A model generated the notes under the pieces. The model saw only the letters and a list, made by a program, of their open reading frames with translations. It ran no database searches and was not told where the DNA came from. The translations under genes were made by a program, and so were the position numbers. A DNA stretch of 64,000 bases from Chelydra serpentina (taxonomy: Eukaryota > Chordata > Testudines > Chelydridae), in the NCBI GenBank assembly GCA_037349315.1, contig JBAIAC010000051.1, positions 23,844,001 to 23,908,000 of the forward strand, in the 5' to 3' direction. This document shows positions 12,431 to 22,993 of the stretch, in pieces (positions within the stretch are counted from its first letter, which is position 1; the number at the start of each line of letters is the position of its first letter).

Positions 12431-13529
12431 CATTGTACTGGGCCACAGTATCAGCATTTTATAAAGCTGTGGGACCACTTCCTCAGCTGTGTAAATCAGT
12501 GAAGCTCCACTGAAGTGATGGGATCTGTCAGTTCTTTCACAAGATGAGGTGGCTCAGGAGACTGATAGTAGATACTGCACCATCTAACCTCTAGATCACT
12601 AGCTTGAACCTCATGCAGGCTGGGAATGATTGAAAGGCTTTACTATCTAGTGGCTGTTCACTGGCTAGTGGGGGACAAGTTACTTATGCCAGTCTAGTTC
12701 CCAGCAGACAGGACACACATCGCAAAGACCCTGATGACAAGTGACATTAATTGGTGTTCTCAGCAGAAATACCAAGTAATTAATGGGTTTGGAGAATGAA
12801 CAGGTCTTTCCTTTCCAGATGCAGTCCCACAGCTAAGGGGTGAATTACAGTGGGAGGGGTGGGAGTGGAAACTAGCCAGGCTGTTCCAGCCTCCGTCGAT
12901 AAACAGAGGATACTGAGCTCCTTTGTAAAGTGCTTTGAGGTCCACTGGTAAAAAGTGCTAGATCAGAGCTAGGATACCTAGCTAATGTTTAATTATTATT
13001 ATTGTTTTATTTTATTGTTACCACCCCTACTGTATGTGCAGTTTGGTTGCACACATAAATGGCCAGTTAGATATCTAGCTACCAATTTGCATGCTCAATT
13101 ACCCAATTTATCTGTGTAGTCGGGTTGACTGCATGGCTCTCCCCTTTTGGAAATGTACCTATATTTAATACATACAGTTCAGGAGCATTTCCTCACAACT
13201 GTGAAGAAAACATTAGTATGGAACAACAAGCATTTCCACCGCGGGCCAGCCATTTACATCACTTGATCTTCATCAACATCTTTGTCAACTATATGTGTTT
13301 GTTCTCCCCTCTTCACAATCTGCTTGGTCTTGGAGGATTAATTAATAGGTTTGGTGCCTGGGAAAAGCTGCATGTGGTGCAGGAGAGTAGCAGGAATTAT
13401 TTTAAGCCTCTTGAATTGTAAATGGGGCTCGCTCTCCTTTGACATAATTAAATTCTAATAATCCTCCTAAATTAATGAAATGTAACTTCCTTGTCTGGAG
13501 GAAAAATGCTAAAGAAACCCACCACAGTT
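12431..13529. other. Intervening DNA with a possible MIR-like tail
   Basis: I see no gene. Near 12917-12975 the phrases TGAGCTCC, TTTGTAAAGTGCTTTGAGG and AAAAGTGCTAGA resemble the 3' part of a CORE/MIR-type SINE, followed by an ATT-rich stretch (12991-13020). The rest is unassigned. Confidence 0.4.
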
Positions 13530-14249
13530 AGTAGCATTTAACTTCAGAAAGGGGAACTACACAAAAATGAGGAAGCTAGTTGAATGGAGTTTAAAAGGAA
13601 CAGTCACTAGGGTGAAATATCTGCAAACTGCATGAAGATTATTTAAAAACACCATAATAGAGGCTCAAACTAAATGTATACCCCAAATAAAAAAAACCAG
13701 TAAGAGGACCAAAAAAATGCCACCATGGCTAAACAGCAGCGTCAAAGAGGTGGTTAGAGGTAAAAAGGCATCCTATAAAAACTGGAAGTCAGATATTAGT
13801 GAGGAAAATAGAAAGGAGAGTAAACTCTGGCAAATCAAGTGTAAAAGTATAATAAGGCAGGCCAAGAAAAAATTGTAAGAGCAACTAGTGAAATACACAA
13901 AAACTAACAGCAGTTTTTTTAAGTACTTCAGAAGCAGGACCCCTGTCAAACAGTCAGTAGGCCACTGGATGACCGAGGTGCTAAAGGAGCACTCATGGAA
14001 GCCAAGGCAATTGTAGAAAAGGTAATGAATTCTTTGCATTTGTCTTCGCTGCAGAGGATGTGGGGGAGATTCCCGCACCTGAACCATTCTTTGTAGATGA
14101 CAAATCTGAGGAACTGTCCCAGATTGAGGTGTTCATAGAGGAGGTTTTAGAACAAACTGATAAATTAAAATCACCAGAACCAAATGGTATTCACCCAAGA
14201 GCTCTGAAGGAACTCAAATACGAAATTGTAGAACTACTAACAGTGGTGT
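13530..14249 (+). mobile_element. CR1 LINE (second family), copy B, part 1
   Basis: A plus-strand CR1 segment from the region between endonuclease and reverse transcriptase. Conceptual translation gives phrases such as PPWLNSSVKEVV, KKASYKNWKSD and, in the clean frame 14060-14249, LKSPEPNGIHPRALKELKYEIVE, the typical start of the CR1 reverse transcriptase block. It is comparable in order and wording to 55325-55650. Frames are broken. It stops abruptly at 14249, where the Gypsy element starts, and continues at 17443 after the 5-bp repeat GGTGT. Confidence 0.85.
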
Positions 14250-14280
14250 TGTCATAAATATGAAGGGAAGGGGCAGAGGG
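14250..14280 (+). repeat. Remnant of the 5' LTR (first ~30 bp)
   Basis: TGTCATAAATATGAAGGGAA at 14250 matches the start of the right LTR at 16632. The two copies run together until GAGGG (about 14276-14280). After that the right LTR continues TCTGATG while the left continues ATAGCTCAG, the SINE. The shared GAGGG could be the microhomology at the junction. Confidence 0.85.
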
Positions 14281-16482
14281 ATAGCTCAGCGGTCTGAGCG
14301 TTGGCCCGCCGACATCCTTACTGATTCGGGAACTAATTTCCTGGCAGGGAGCATGAAAAGCCTGTGGGGAGCTCATGGGGTGAACCACTTGGTTGCCACC
14401 CCTTACCACCATCAAACAAATGGTCTGGTGGAGAAGTTTAATGGAACTTTGGGAGCCATGATACGTAAATTCGTAACCCAGCACTCCAACGATTGGGACC
14501 TAGTGTTACAGCAGTTGCTCTTTGCCTACAGGGCTGTACCACATCCCAGTTTAGGGTTTTCACCATTTGAACTTGTGTATGGCCGCGAGGTTAAAGGGCC
14601 ATTACAGCTGGTGAAACAGCAATGGGAGGGGTTTACGCCTTCTTCGGAAACTAACATTCTGGACTTTGTAAGCAACCTACAAAACACCCTCCGAGACTCT
14701 TTAGCTCTTGCTAGAGAAAACCTAAAAGGGGCTCAGGAAGAGCAAAAGGCCTGGTATGATAAACATGCCAGAGAGCGTTCCTTTAAAGTAGGGGACCAAG
14801 TCATGGTCTTGAAGGCGCTCCGGGCCCATAAAATGGAAGCGGCATGGGAAGGGCCATTTACGGTCCAAGAACGCCTGGGAGCTGTGAACTATCTCATAGC
14901 ATTCCCCACCACAACTCTCAAGCCTAAAGTGTACCATGTTAATTCTCTAAAGCCTTTTTTCCCCCGAGAATTGAAGGTTTGTCAGTTTACTGCCCAGGGA
15001 GCAGAAGACGCTGAGTGGCCTGAATGTGTCTACTATGAAGGGAAAAATGATGGTGCCGTGGAAGAGGTGAACCTCTCCATGACCCTCGGACGTATGCAGC
15101 GCCAGCAAATCCAGGAGCTGTGCACTAAATTCGCACCGATGTTCTCAGCCATCCCAGGACTGACCGAACGGGCATACCACTCCATTGACACAGGTAATGC
15201 CCACCCAATTAGAGCCCGACCTTACCGAGTGGCTCCTCACGCCAAAACTGCTATAGAACGGGAGGTTCAAGACATGCTACAGATGGGTATAATCCGTCCC
15301 TCTAGCAGTGCATGGGCCTCTCCCGTGGTTCTAGTCCCCAAACCAGATGGGGAAATACGCTTTTGCGTGGACTACCGTACACTAAATGCTGTGACTTGCC
15401 CAGACAACTATCCAATGCCTCGCACAGATGAACTATTGGAGAAACTGGGACGTGCCCAGTTCATCTCCACCTTAGACTTAACCAAGGGGTACTGGCAGGT
15501 GCCGCTAGATGAATCCGCCAAGGAAAAGTCAGCCTTCATCACCCATGTCGGGCTGTATGAATTTAATGTGCTCCCTTTCGGGCTGCGGAATGCACCTGCC
15601 ACATTCCAGAAACTGGTAGATAGTCTCCTAGCGGGATTGGGAGAATCGGCAGTTGCCTATCTTGACGATGTGGCCATATTTTCTGACTCATGGGCCGAAC
15701 ACCTGGAGCATCTCCAGAAGGTCTTCGAACGCATACGAGAGGCAGGACTAACTGTTAAGGCTAAAAAGTGTCAAATAGGCCTCAACAGAGTGACTTACCT
15801 TGGACACCAGGTGGGTCAAGGAACTATTAACCCCCTACAGGCCAAGGTGGAGGCTATCCAAAAGTGGCCTGTCCCAAAGTCAAAGAAACAGGTCCAATCT
15901 TTCTTAGGCTTGGCCGGATATTACAGGCGATTTGTACCGCACTACAGCCAAATCGCCGCCCCTCTAACTGACCTAACCAGAAAGAACCAGCCAAATGCGG
16001 TTCAGTGGACTGATGAGTGTCGGAAGGCCTTTAATCAGCTTAAAGCAACACTCATGTCTGACCCTGTGCTAAGGGCCCCGGACTTTGATAAACCGTTCCT
16101 AGTAACCACAGATGCGTCCGAGCGTGGTGTGGGAGCAGTCTTAATGCAGGAAGGACCAGATCAAGAATTCCATCCTGTCGTGTTTCTCAGCAAGAAGCTG
16201 TCTGAGAGGGAAAGCCACTGGTCAATCAGTGAGAAGGAATGTTACGCCATTGTCTACGCTCTAGAAAAGCTACGCCCATACGTTTGGGGACGGCGTTTCC
16301 ACCTGCAAACTGACCATGCTGCACTAAAGTGGCTTAATACCGCCAAGGGAAATAACAAAAAACTCCTTCGATGGAGTTTAGCTCTCCAAGATTTTGATTT
16401 TGAAATACAACACATTTCAGGAGCTTCTAACAAAGTGGCTGATGCACTCTCCCGTGAAAGTTTCCCCGAACCAACTGGTTAA
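14260..16482 (+). pseudogene. Gypsy pol remnant: integrase (partial), RT, RNase H
   Basis: A 740-codon open frame. The first ~17 residues are translated LTR and SINE bases, so the ATG is not the authentic start. Residues ~18-60 hold the second half of the integrase core: Asp22 in LTDSGTNF and Glu58 in NGLVEKFNG are 35 residues apart, and the first catalytic Asp is lost. A GPY/F-type module (WEGPF...GAVNYLIAF) lies at ~195-215. Reverse transcriptase follows: FCVDYRTLNAV ~367, LPFGLRNAPATFQ ~438, YLDD ~467. RNase H follows that: TTDASERGVGAVL ~615, TDHAALKW ~684. The frame ends 150 bp before the 3' LTR. Integrase upstream of reverse transcriptase is the Ty1/copia order, known in the Ty3/Gypsy superfamily from Gmr1-like elements. 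The RT and RNase H look intact, but without gag, protease and full integrase it cannot be autonomous. Confidence 0.93.
14275..14311 (+). mobile_element. 5' head of a tRNA-derived SINE, truncated
   Basis: GAGGGATAGCTCAGCGGTCT and GAGCGTTGGCCCGCC correspond to the tRNA-like head, including the A box TAGCTCAG, of the SINE seen complete on the minus strand at 44001-44177. The B box and the CR1-like tail are absent. On the right it joins integrase coding sequence (GACATCCTTACTGATTC) directly. Confidence 0.85.
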
Positions 16483-16617
16483 AATCGTCCTTGCAATGTG
16501 GACAATATTGTTAGTCTTTATCCAGTTATTAGTATATTTGGAGATTCATGTGTCTTATTACTTTGTTTTCTTTTAAAGCTCCAGGAAGAAATCACAGCCA
16601 GTGTTTCACACTATCGG

Positions 16618-16631
16618 TGATTTGGGGGGCG
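16618..16631 (+). other. Polypurine tract next to 3' LTR
   Basis: GATTTGGGGGGCG lies immediately before the LTR start TGTCATAA, where plus-strand DNA priming occurs in LTR retrotransposons. The G-run and position fit; the T bases make it an imperfect tract. Confidence 0.75.
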
Positions 16632-17442
16632 TGTCATAAATATGAAGGGAAGGGGGAGAGGGTCTGATGCAGTGCTATAAAATCCTCTTTCCAGTAAAGG
16701 GTTAAGAAATGCAGGTAGCCAGACTGACACCTGACCTGGCTGGGCTCTGACCAATAAGGGGACAAGATACTTTCAAACTTTGGGAGGGGGGAAGGTTTTA
16801 GTGGGTGTCTTTGTCTGAGAGAGAGTGATATTGGAAGACAGAAGGAACCTACAGAAAATCAAACCTCCCTTTTCTGAAGTAAGTTTAGATAGTATAGCGT
16901 ATAGATTCTGTTTATTTGGCTTGGTGTATTCCCTGTGTTAGAAAGGGCAAGGGGGGGGGGAGGTATTCATGGTTATCTGTAACGTTAAGGTTTTGTCCAG
17001 AGGGGGAAATCTCTCTGAGTGTGGAAATATAGTGCCCTGTGAAATAGTTACCATCCTGATTTTACAGAGATGATTTTACCTTCTTTATGTTTAATAAAAT
17101 CCTTCTTTTAAGAAGTTGACTGTTTTCTATAGTGTTAAAACCCAGGGGGTGGGTTTTTAGATCACTGTGTAACCAATTGGTTGGGAGATTGTTCTCAAGC
17201 TTCCCCAGGAAAGGGGGTGTACGGCTTGAGGGGGCATTTTGGGGGGGAGGGAAGTTCAAGTGATTCCTTTCCTGGATTCCTGTTAGACATTTGATGGTGG
17301 CAGTAAGAAGCATTTCTCGGGGTGCAGGGAATTTTGTACCTTGGGGGGGTTTACCCTAAGCTGGTAAAATAGGCTTAGGGGCTCTGAATGCGGGTCCCCA
17401 CGTCTTTACCCTAGAGTTTAGAGTGGGGAGGGAACCCTGACA
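16632..17442 (+). repeat. 3' LTR of the Gypsy element (811 bp)
   Basis: It starts TGTCATAAATATG and ends CCCTGACA, with TG...CA termini. It contains a polyadenylation signal AATAAA at 17093-17098 and a TATA-like TATAAAAT at 16676, which is close to the LTR start for a promoter. G-rich runs occur around 16951-16960 and 17241-17250. Age cannot be estimated because the 5' LTR is missing. Confidence 0.9.
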
Positions 17443-18120
17443 GGTGTGTAACCTATTGCTTAAATCAGTCTCTGTATCAGATGACTGGAGAGTAGCTAAT
17501 GTAAAGCTGGTGGGAGGGTGGGGTGTTAAGTCTCCAGAGGTGATCCATGAAGTTACAGTCTGGTAAGACTAACTTAAGTACCAGGCAAATTGTTTGAAAC
17601 TATAGTAAAGAACAGAATTATCAGACACATAGATGAACACAGTAGGTTGGGAAAGAGTCAACATGGCTTTTGTAAAGGAAAATCATGCCTCACCAATCCA
17701 GTAGAATTCTTTGGGGGGGGGTCAACAAGCATGTGGACAAGGGTGATCCGGTGGATATGGTGTACTTAGTTTTTCAGAAAGCCTTTGACAAGGTCCCTCA
17801 TCAAAGGCTCTTAAGCAAAGTAAGCTGTCATGGGATAAGAGGAAAGGTCCTCTCATGGATCAGTAACTGGTTAAAAGATAGGAAACAAAGGGTAGGAATA
17901 AATGGTCATTTTTCACAAAGGAGAGAGGTAAATAACGGGGTCCCCAAAGAATCTATACAAGGATGTGCACTGTTCAACATATTCATAAATGATCTGAAAA
18001 AGTGGGTAAACGGTGAGGTGGCAAATTTTGCGGATGATACAAACTTACTCAAAATAGTTAAGTTCAAAGTTGACTGTGAAGAGTTACAAATGGATCTCAC
18101 TAAACTGGGTGACTGAGCAA
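17443..18120 (+). mobile_element. CR1 copy B, part 2 (reverse transcriptase)
   Basis: Resumes CR1 copy B directly after the Gypsy element. The open frame 17685-18116 shows VNKHVDKGDPVDMVYLVFQKAFD, VPHQRLLSK, ISNWLKDRKQRV, NNGVPKESIQG, IFINDL and the catalytic FADDTNLLK. A G-run (about 17711-17719) disturbs the frame near its start, and upstream parts carry deletions. It breaks off near 18120 after TKLGD, where other copies continue with the C-terminal region. Confidence 0.9.
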
Positions 18121-18845
18121 CAAAAGGTTGGAACCTCGGGGGCTGCAGCAGAAGGGGTTGTATTTGGATTTGATGAGGAACAGGATGGGGACTAAACTAG
18201 CACGAGGAAGGACTAACCAGTAGGCCAGCTTGGTGAGCAATGGAGATAGAAGGGCATAAGACCCATTTGTGAAGAAGGGTCCAAGTCCAATGCCTCTGTC
18301 CCACTTCCCACCTAGTTGCCACTGTCCCACCTAGTATTTATGCCTGCCAGTAAATTCTTTGTGTGCAAAGAGCTGGCTGAAATCCTGCCGTCAGTTACAC
18401 CCAGGCCACCCCACTGCAGAAGGACAAAAGTTGACCAAATGACTGTTGCCTTGAGTCTTTTGATATGTTTGTTTCTGTTAGTGACCAAAGGGGAGATATG
18501 GATTCCTCAGGTGGCTTTAAAGCCATAGAACAGGGATAGAAGGGAGCTTTTGGCTAAGAATGCAATCCTGTATGTGCTTCCAACTTGACCAATAAGTAGA
18601 AGACCAGTGCTGCAAATCAGAAGATGGGTAAGAATAAAATCAAATGGAAGGAGTATGGGAAATAAGCAAGCTGGACTAGAAGTGATACTAAATGACTGAG
18701 TACGATCCAAGGCAAAGAGATGAAACTTGAGGCAGTGTCTCTCACAACTGGAATGTCATCTTTGATGGCAAAAGCAGAGCCAGGGGAGCTAGAAAGGGAA
18801 GAAATCCACTATCTATTTCAGAAATATTTACACAGCCTGTGAGAC
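18121..18845. other. Unidentified segment inside CR1 copy B
   Basis: Between the CR1 reverse transcriptase and its 3' end, the expected C-terminal coding region is absent and about 725 bp of other sequence is present. I see no convincing terminal repeats, target duplication or coding domain. It could be a further insertion, or a deletion join to neighbouring DNA. Confidence 0.4.
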
Positions 18846-19133
18846 AGAGTCTAAATAATGGGGACGGTCATGTGGGCAAGGATACAGAAAAAGTTCAAAA
18901 AAGAACTGGATAAATTCATAGAGAATAGGTTTGTCAATGGCTGTTAGCCAAGAAGGTCAAGGATACAACCCCATGCTCAGTCCCTAACCATCTGACTACC
19001 GGAAGCCAGGAGTGGAAGCCAGGGGTGAATCACTCTGTAATTTCCCTGTTCTGTACAGTCCCCCAACCGTTAGAGACAGGATACTGGGCAAGATAGACCA
19101 GGGTCTGGCCCAGTATGGCGGCTCTTCTGTTCT
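18846..19133 (+). mobile_element. CR1 copy B, part 3 (3' end)
   Basis: Contains GTTCAAAAAAGAACTGGATA, the phrase ending the CR1 ORF2 (FKKELD), then the 3' UTR words ATGGCTGTTAGCC, AGACAGGATACTGGGC, GTCTGGCCCAGTATGG and CTCTTCTGTTCT. This is the GTTCTT-type 3' terminus, distinct from the ATTCTATG type of copy A. Confidence 0.85.
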
Positions 19134-19984
19134 AGATGACAAACAGCTGTGAAGCTAGAGTGAGCAGACTTTCCGGACCCACCGTACTGACAGATAGCAT
19201 AGATGAAAAATCCAAGGAGCTTGAAACTGCTGGATAGTGTAGCTGCAAGGAACCTAAGGGAATTAGATGCACAGATCCTGATGAAATTCAATAGAAGTTG
19301 GTACCTAATTCTCTTAGATTCCTTTGATAATTTCAATTTTTATTCCTGGGGGGGAATGTTAATTCACAAGGCATCACAAATACAGCTAAACCTGGATAAT
19401 CAAAAGGTTCCAAAATTAGCTTATGATCTGGACAGCAAATAATTCAGCTAGAGTAGAAGTCATCCTGGGTCTATTTCTTGCGAGTTAAAAGGATCTAATT
19501 GAGGAGACAAGCAAAGCTTGGAAGCTAGATGCTAGTGGCCAAAAGCTTCTTGAACTCAAAATGGAAAAGAAGGGGTTTCTGAGAACTTTGTGGTACAAAG
19601 TTGGTGGAGTTCAGGAAGACAATGATGAGGGAATTAAGAAACCTACTGGTCATGGTGCAATGGAGCAGGCATTAGAACTAACCTGTGTGGAAGAACAGGG
19701 AATACTAAAAAGCTCCACAATTAAGGCACAATGCAATACAAGTTCTCTGAAAAAGCAAAAAGCAAAAGAACAAGAACCGGCCATTGCAGGTCCCTGAGGG
19801 AGGGTTCTGAGATCTGAGGGGTAAGTAATCTCTGTGTATTAGACATGAAAAAGTGAGGAGAGAAGCCACGGAGGGGAAAGATAAGGGTAGAGCACAGAAA
19901 GTCAAATGATTTAATGCCTGCCAAAGGGCTGTGCGTAATTAAAAGGGCTTTTACAAGCATATCAAGAGGAAAGAATACAGCCTG
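19134..19984. other. Unannotated DNA
   Basis: I recognise no gene. Open frames (19203-19442, 19561-19797) are short, lysine/glutamine-rich and without domain signals. Parts may be degraded 5' CR1 sequence linked to the tail that follows, but I cannot demonstrate this. Confidence 0.35.
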
Positions 19985-20152
19985 TTCAATAGATTCCCAT
20001 AGAAAGAGGTGGAAGCCACATTACTTGACTCATTTAATGCTGAACAAGACAAAGCGCTGGAGAATGTACTGTAGGGATTGGTCCTGCACTAGGTCTTGGG
20101 GATGAGCTTTATAGGATGTAATATGTCTTTTCCATCTCTAGCTTCTGTGGAC
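19985..20152 (+). mobile_element. Old CR1-like 3' end fragment
   Basis: The order GATTCCCATAGAAAGAGGTGG, GAACAAGACAAAGC, TGTAGGGATTGGTCCTGCAC, TATGTCTTTTCCATCTCTAG resembles the final part of a CR1-type LINE (host-gene-free 3' coding end plus UTR) of a third subfamily. It is degraded, and assignment rests on remembered phrase order. Confidence 0.5.
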
Positions 20153-20166
20153 CGAAATCTGCACTT

Positions 20167-20441
20167 AGGGCATGTCTACATATACAGCACTGCAGCAATG
20201 CCGCTGCATCACGTCTGGTGGAGACACTCTCTACCAATGGAAGAGAGCTCTCCCATCAGCATAATAAAACCACCTCCACGAGCAGCAGAAGCTATGTTGG
20301 CAGGAGAAGCTCTCCCGCCAACATGGTGCTGTGCACATCAGCGCTTCTGTCGGTGTAACTGTGTTGCTCAGGAGGGTGGTTTATTCACACCCCTGAGTGA
20401 CATAATTTCTGCCAACATAAGCTGTAGTGTAGACATAGCCT
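20167..20441. mobile_element. MITE with GGC(A/T)ATGTCTACA termini
   Basis: GGGCATGTCTACATATACAGC on the left is mirrored by GCTGTAGTGTAGACATAGCC on the right. The interior (~230 bp) is non-coding. The termini resemble the left end of the Harbinger element at 22739 (GGTATGTCTACACTAC), so a PIF/Harbinger-related non-autonomous origin is plausible. No clear TTA/TAA target duplication was found. Confidence 0.65.
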
Positions 20442-22375
20442 GGCTTACACCCTCTAATGTCAGTGAGGTTGTGTGGGGTGCTTTTGGCCCCAGGATTCTC
20501 CGAGAAGCAGTTACATAATAAGGTGCACCAGCCTGGGGAAGGGAAATATAGATTGAGAGGCAACCAGGATGCTAATGTATCTGTCCCACTGAGGAGGAGT
20601 CTGAGGGTAGCAAACTTTGGGATTCCCATCCAGACTGGCTCCACCAGCTTCACCGATGAGCCAGTTTGTGCTTCTTAAAAAGCACTGGGCCACACCCCGA
20701 GGTCTTCACATGGTCAAACTCTCATGGAAGCCAGTGAGAGTTTGCACAGACAGGATCTCAGATTTGGTCCATTGGCTTCATTAGCGGCCTGATCTAAAAT
20801 CCACTGAACTCAATGAGAGTCTTTCCATTGGCTTAAATGAGATGTGGATCAGACCCTAAAGCCAGCCACAGCATGGAGCCAAGAGTTACACACGGCAGGT
20901 CTTTGGGGGTGGTCTACGCCCCTGAGTACAGTTCAGTCCATGTCCCCTGCGTTTTCTATGCCTCTTTGCACAATTAACCCATCGCTGTTACACAATGCAC
21001 TGAGTGAACAGAGCACTAATGCCTCTAACCTGAGGTCTGCCACTAATCCTTACATGTTCTATTTCACCTGTGGATCTGCACCACCCCCTAGAAGAACTGA
21101 ACAAGTTCATAGGCACTGGCTTGCTTTTTAATAGGCACAGCTGGAAAAAATGTGTATCCCAGCCTCCAGGGGAGCCAAAAAATCCTCTAAGACCATCAGA
21201 TCAGCCCCTGTATCTAGGCTAGCTTCACTCACACAGTTGGTGACTTTGCAGTAGCCCCATAAAAAGCAAGTGACTATGTCATTACCTTATATGGCTTTCT
21301 GAGAAATCTGAGGAACTGGCACTGCTGATCTAGTTGAAGAATTTGAAAAGAGCAGGTCTGGGCCTTCCTTTCCCAGCTGCACACTGCATGGGAGTCCGAG
21401 GCAGTGGACCTAATTCTCCCCCACTTTGCACCTTGTGTTGTCATCTGCACCTGTGCAATGAAAGAGGGAAAGGCCAGCACTCTGATCTGGCAGGATTTCA
21501 CACCCTGGTGCGCTGGTGTAATTGACAACCCAGGGCGTAAGGCCGGGGAAAGTCAGACCGAGAGGCACAGTACCGAACCATATGAATAGGGATGGATTTA
21601 AGCATATACTTAAATGCTTTGCTGAATTGGCCTAGAGTCTGCATGGTTAACAACTGCTTGTCAGGAGAGTTATTAACAGATCGACCGGGCACTGCTGTAA
21701 GGAAGCTCACAACAGAGAGAGTCCTACGGTGAGAACAAAAAAAAAAGTAGAAGCAGAGAAGATGGTACAATATGAGGGAAGGAGCAATATAAGCCTAGTT
21801 TTAAACAGAGCCCCAGAAGACGGAAAAGGGATTTAATTACACAGTTTATCTTTCTTAACAATCATCCCAATCACATCTGCGAGCCAGCCGCTCTCCAGAG
21901 ACATCTGTCTTGCATCTCAGAGAGCTTTGCTTGCTTGTTTGTTTGTTTTGCCTTGCGTCATTAAATCAGTTGCCCAGACGGAAAAGATCCAGTGGAACAG
22001 AGAGTGGCTGGGAACTCGAAAGCAGTTGTTCTCATCTGCGCATTGAACAATAGCCGCAGCGCCCAGTGACTTGCAGAGAGTGAGCAAGGGGCCAGGGCTG
22101 TAAGGGCACCGTTTAGAGGGACAAGGGGCTCCTGGGTCCCCCCGCCCCCGAGTTTCGTACTGGAGGTCTGCTCAAAGTGCACGCTCTAGTCCCAGACGGA
22201 GCTCAACTGCAACACAGCTTGAGTGTGGAATGTGAGTTCTCTGCTGTTCCCAGCTTCCGCCCTTGGGGCAGGGAGTTTGTTTATAAACAGAAACAGGGTG
22301 ATTAAGATAACAAAAGGCTTGTCGTTAAATTAAATTAAGGATCGTTAGATGATCATGAAAGCATTGCCAGGCACG
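20442..22375. other. Intervening DNA; one palindromic MITE, no gene
   Basis: Apart from the palindrome at 20786-20856 I see no identifiable element. Frames such as 21274-21528 (minus) and 20844-21131 (plus) are short and lack domains. Confidence 0.4.
20786..20856. repeat. Palindromic MITE, GGCCTGATC type
   Basis: GGCCTGATCTAAAATCCACT is mirrored by GAGATGTGGATCAGACCC around a core AATGAGAGTCTTTCCATTGG. The same architecture occurs at 60558-60623. Confidence 0.65.
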
Positions 22376-22738
22376 CCAGTTAAAAGATAGGAAACAAAGG
22401 GTAGGAATAGATGGTCAGATTTCAGAATGGAGAGAAGTAAATAGTGGTGTCCCCCAGGGGCTATAGTGGGACCAGTGCTGTTCAACATATTCATAAATAA
22501 TCTGGAAGAAGGGGTAAACATTGAGCTAGCAAAATTTGCAGATGATATATTACTCAAGTTAGTTAAGTCCGAAGCTGACTGCAAAGAGTTACAAAGATAT
22601 CTCACTAAACTGAGTGATGGGGCAACAAAATGGTAGCTGAAATTCAGTGCTGACAAATGCAAAGTAATACACATGGCAAAATATAATCCCACCTATACAT
22701 ACAAAATGATGGGATCTAAATTAGCTGTTACTCATCAA
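22376..22738 (+). mobile_element. CR1 copy D, part 1 (reverse transcriptase)
   Basis: A plus-strand CR1 fragment: conceptual phrases LKDRKQRVGIDGQ, GVPQGL, LFNIFINNLEEG and AKFADDILLKLVKS correspond to the RT motifs of copy B, including the FADD box. Stops and a small deletion at the catalytic region mark it as dead. It runs into ACTCATCAAG and is then interrupted by the Harbinger element. The rest lies after 26160. Confidence 0.88.
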
Positions 22739-22993
22739 GGGTATGTCTACACTACGACATTAGTCGATTTTACAGAAATTGATTTTTGGGAACAGATATA
22801 ATAAAGTCGAATGCGTGTGTTTACACTAAGCACATTAATTCGGCGTTGTGCGTCCACAGTACTGTGGCAAGCGTCGACATTCCAAGCGGTGCACTGTGGG
22901 TAGCTATCAGTCAACCCTCCTTCCCTCCCTCCCTCCATGAAAGCAATGGCAGACAATCATTTCGTGCCCTTTTCCCTGGATTGCCAGAGCAAA

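Larger units (their letters stand above)
14250..17442 (+). mobile_element. Defective Ty3/Gypsy LTR element, Gmr1-like gene order
   Basis: The element begins with TGTCATAAATATGAAGGG (14250) and ends ...GGGAACCCTGACA (17442). GGTGT lies directly outside both ends (14245-14249 and 17443-17447), a 5-bp target duplication typical of LTR retrotransposons. A full LTR is present only on the right (16632-17442). The left side keeps just the first ~30 LTR bases, then ~40 bases of a tRNA-SINE head, then truncated pol. Gag, protease, primer-binding site and the start of integrase are absent. Pol domains run integrase, reverse transcriptase, RNase H. The element sits inside CR1 copy B. Confidence 0.92.

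Noticed and set aside
14260..14310. Authentic start codon for the 740-codon Gypsy frame
   Set aside because: The ATG and following ~17 codons are LTR and SINE sequence; integrase homology begins only at about codon 18, so the start is accidental.
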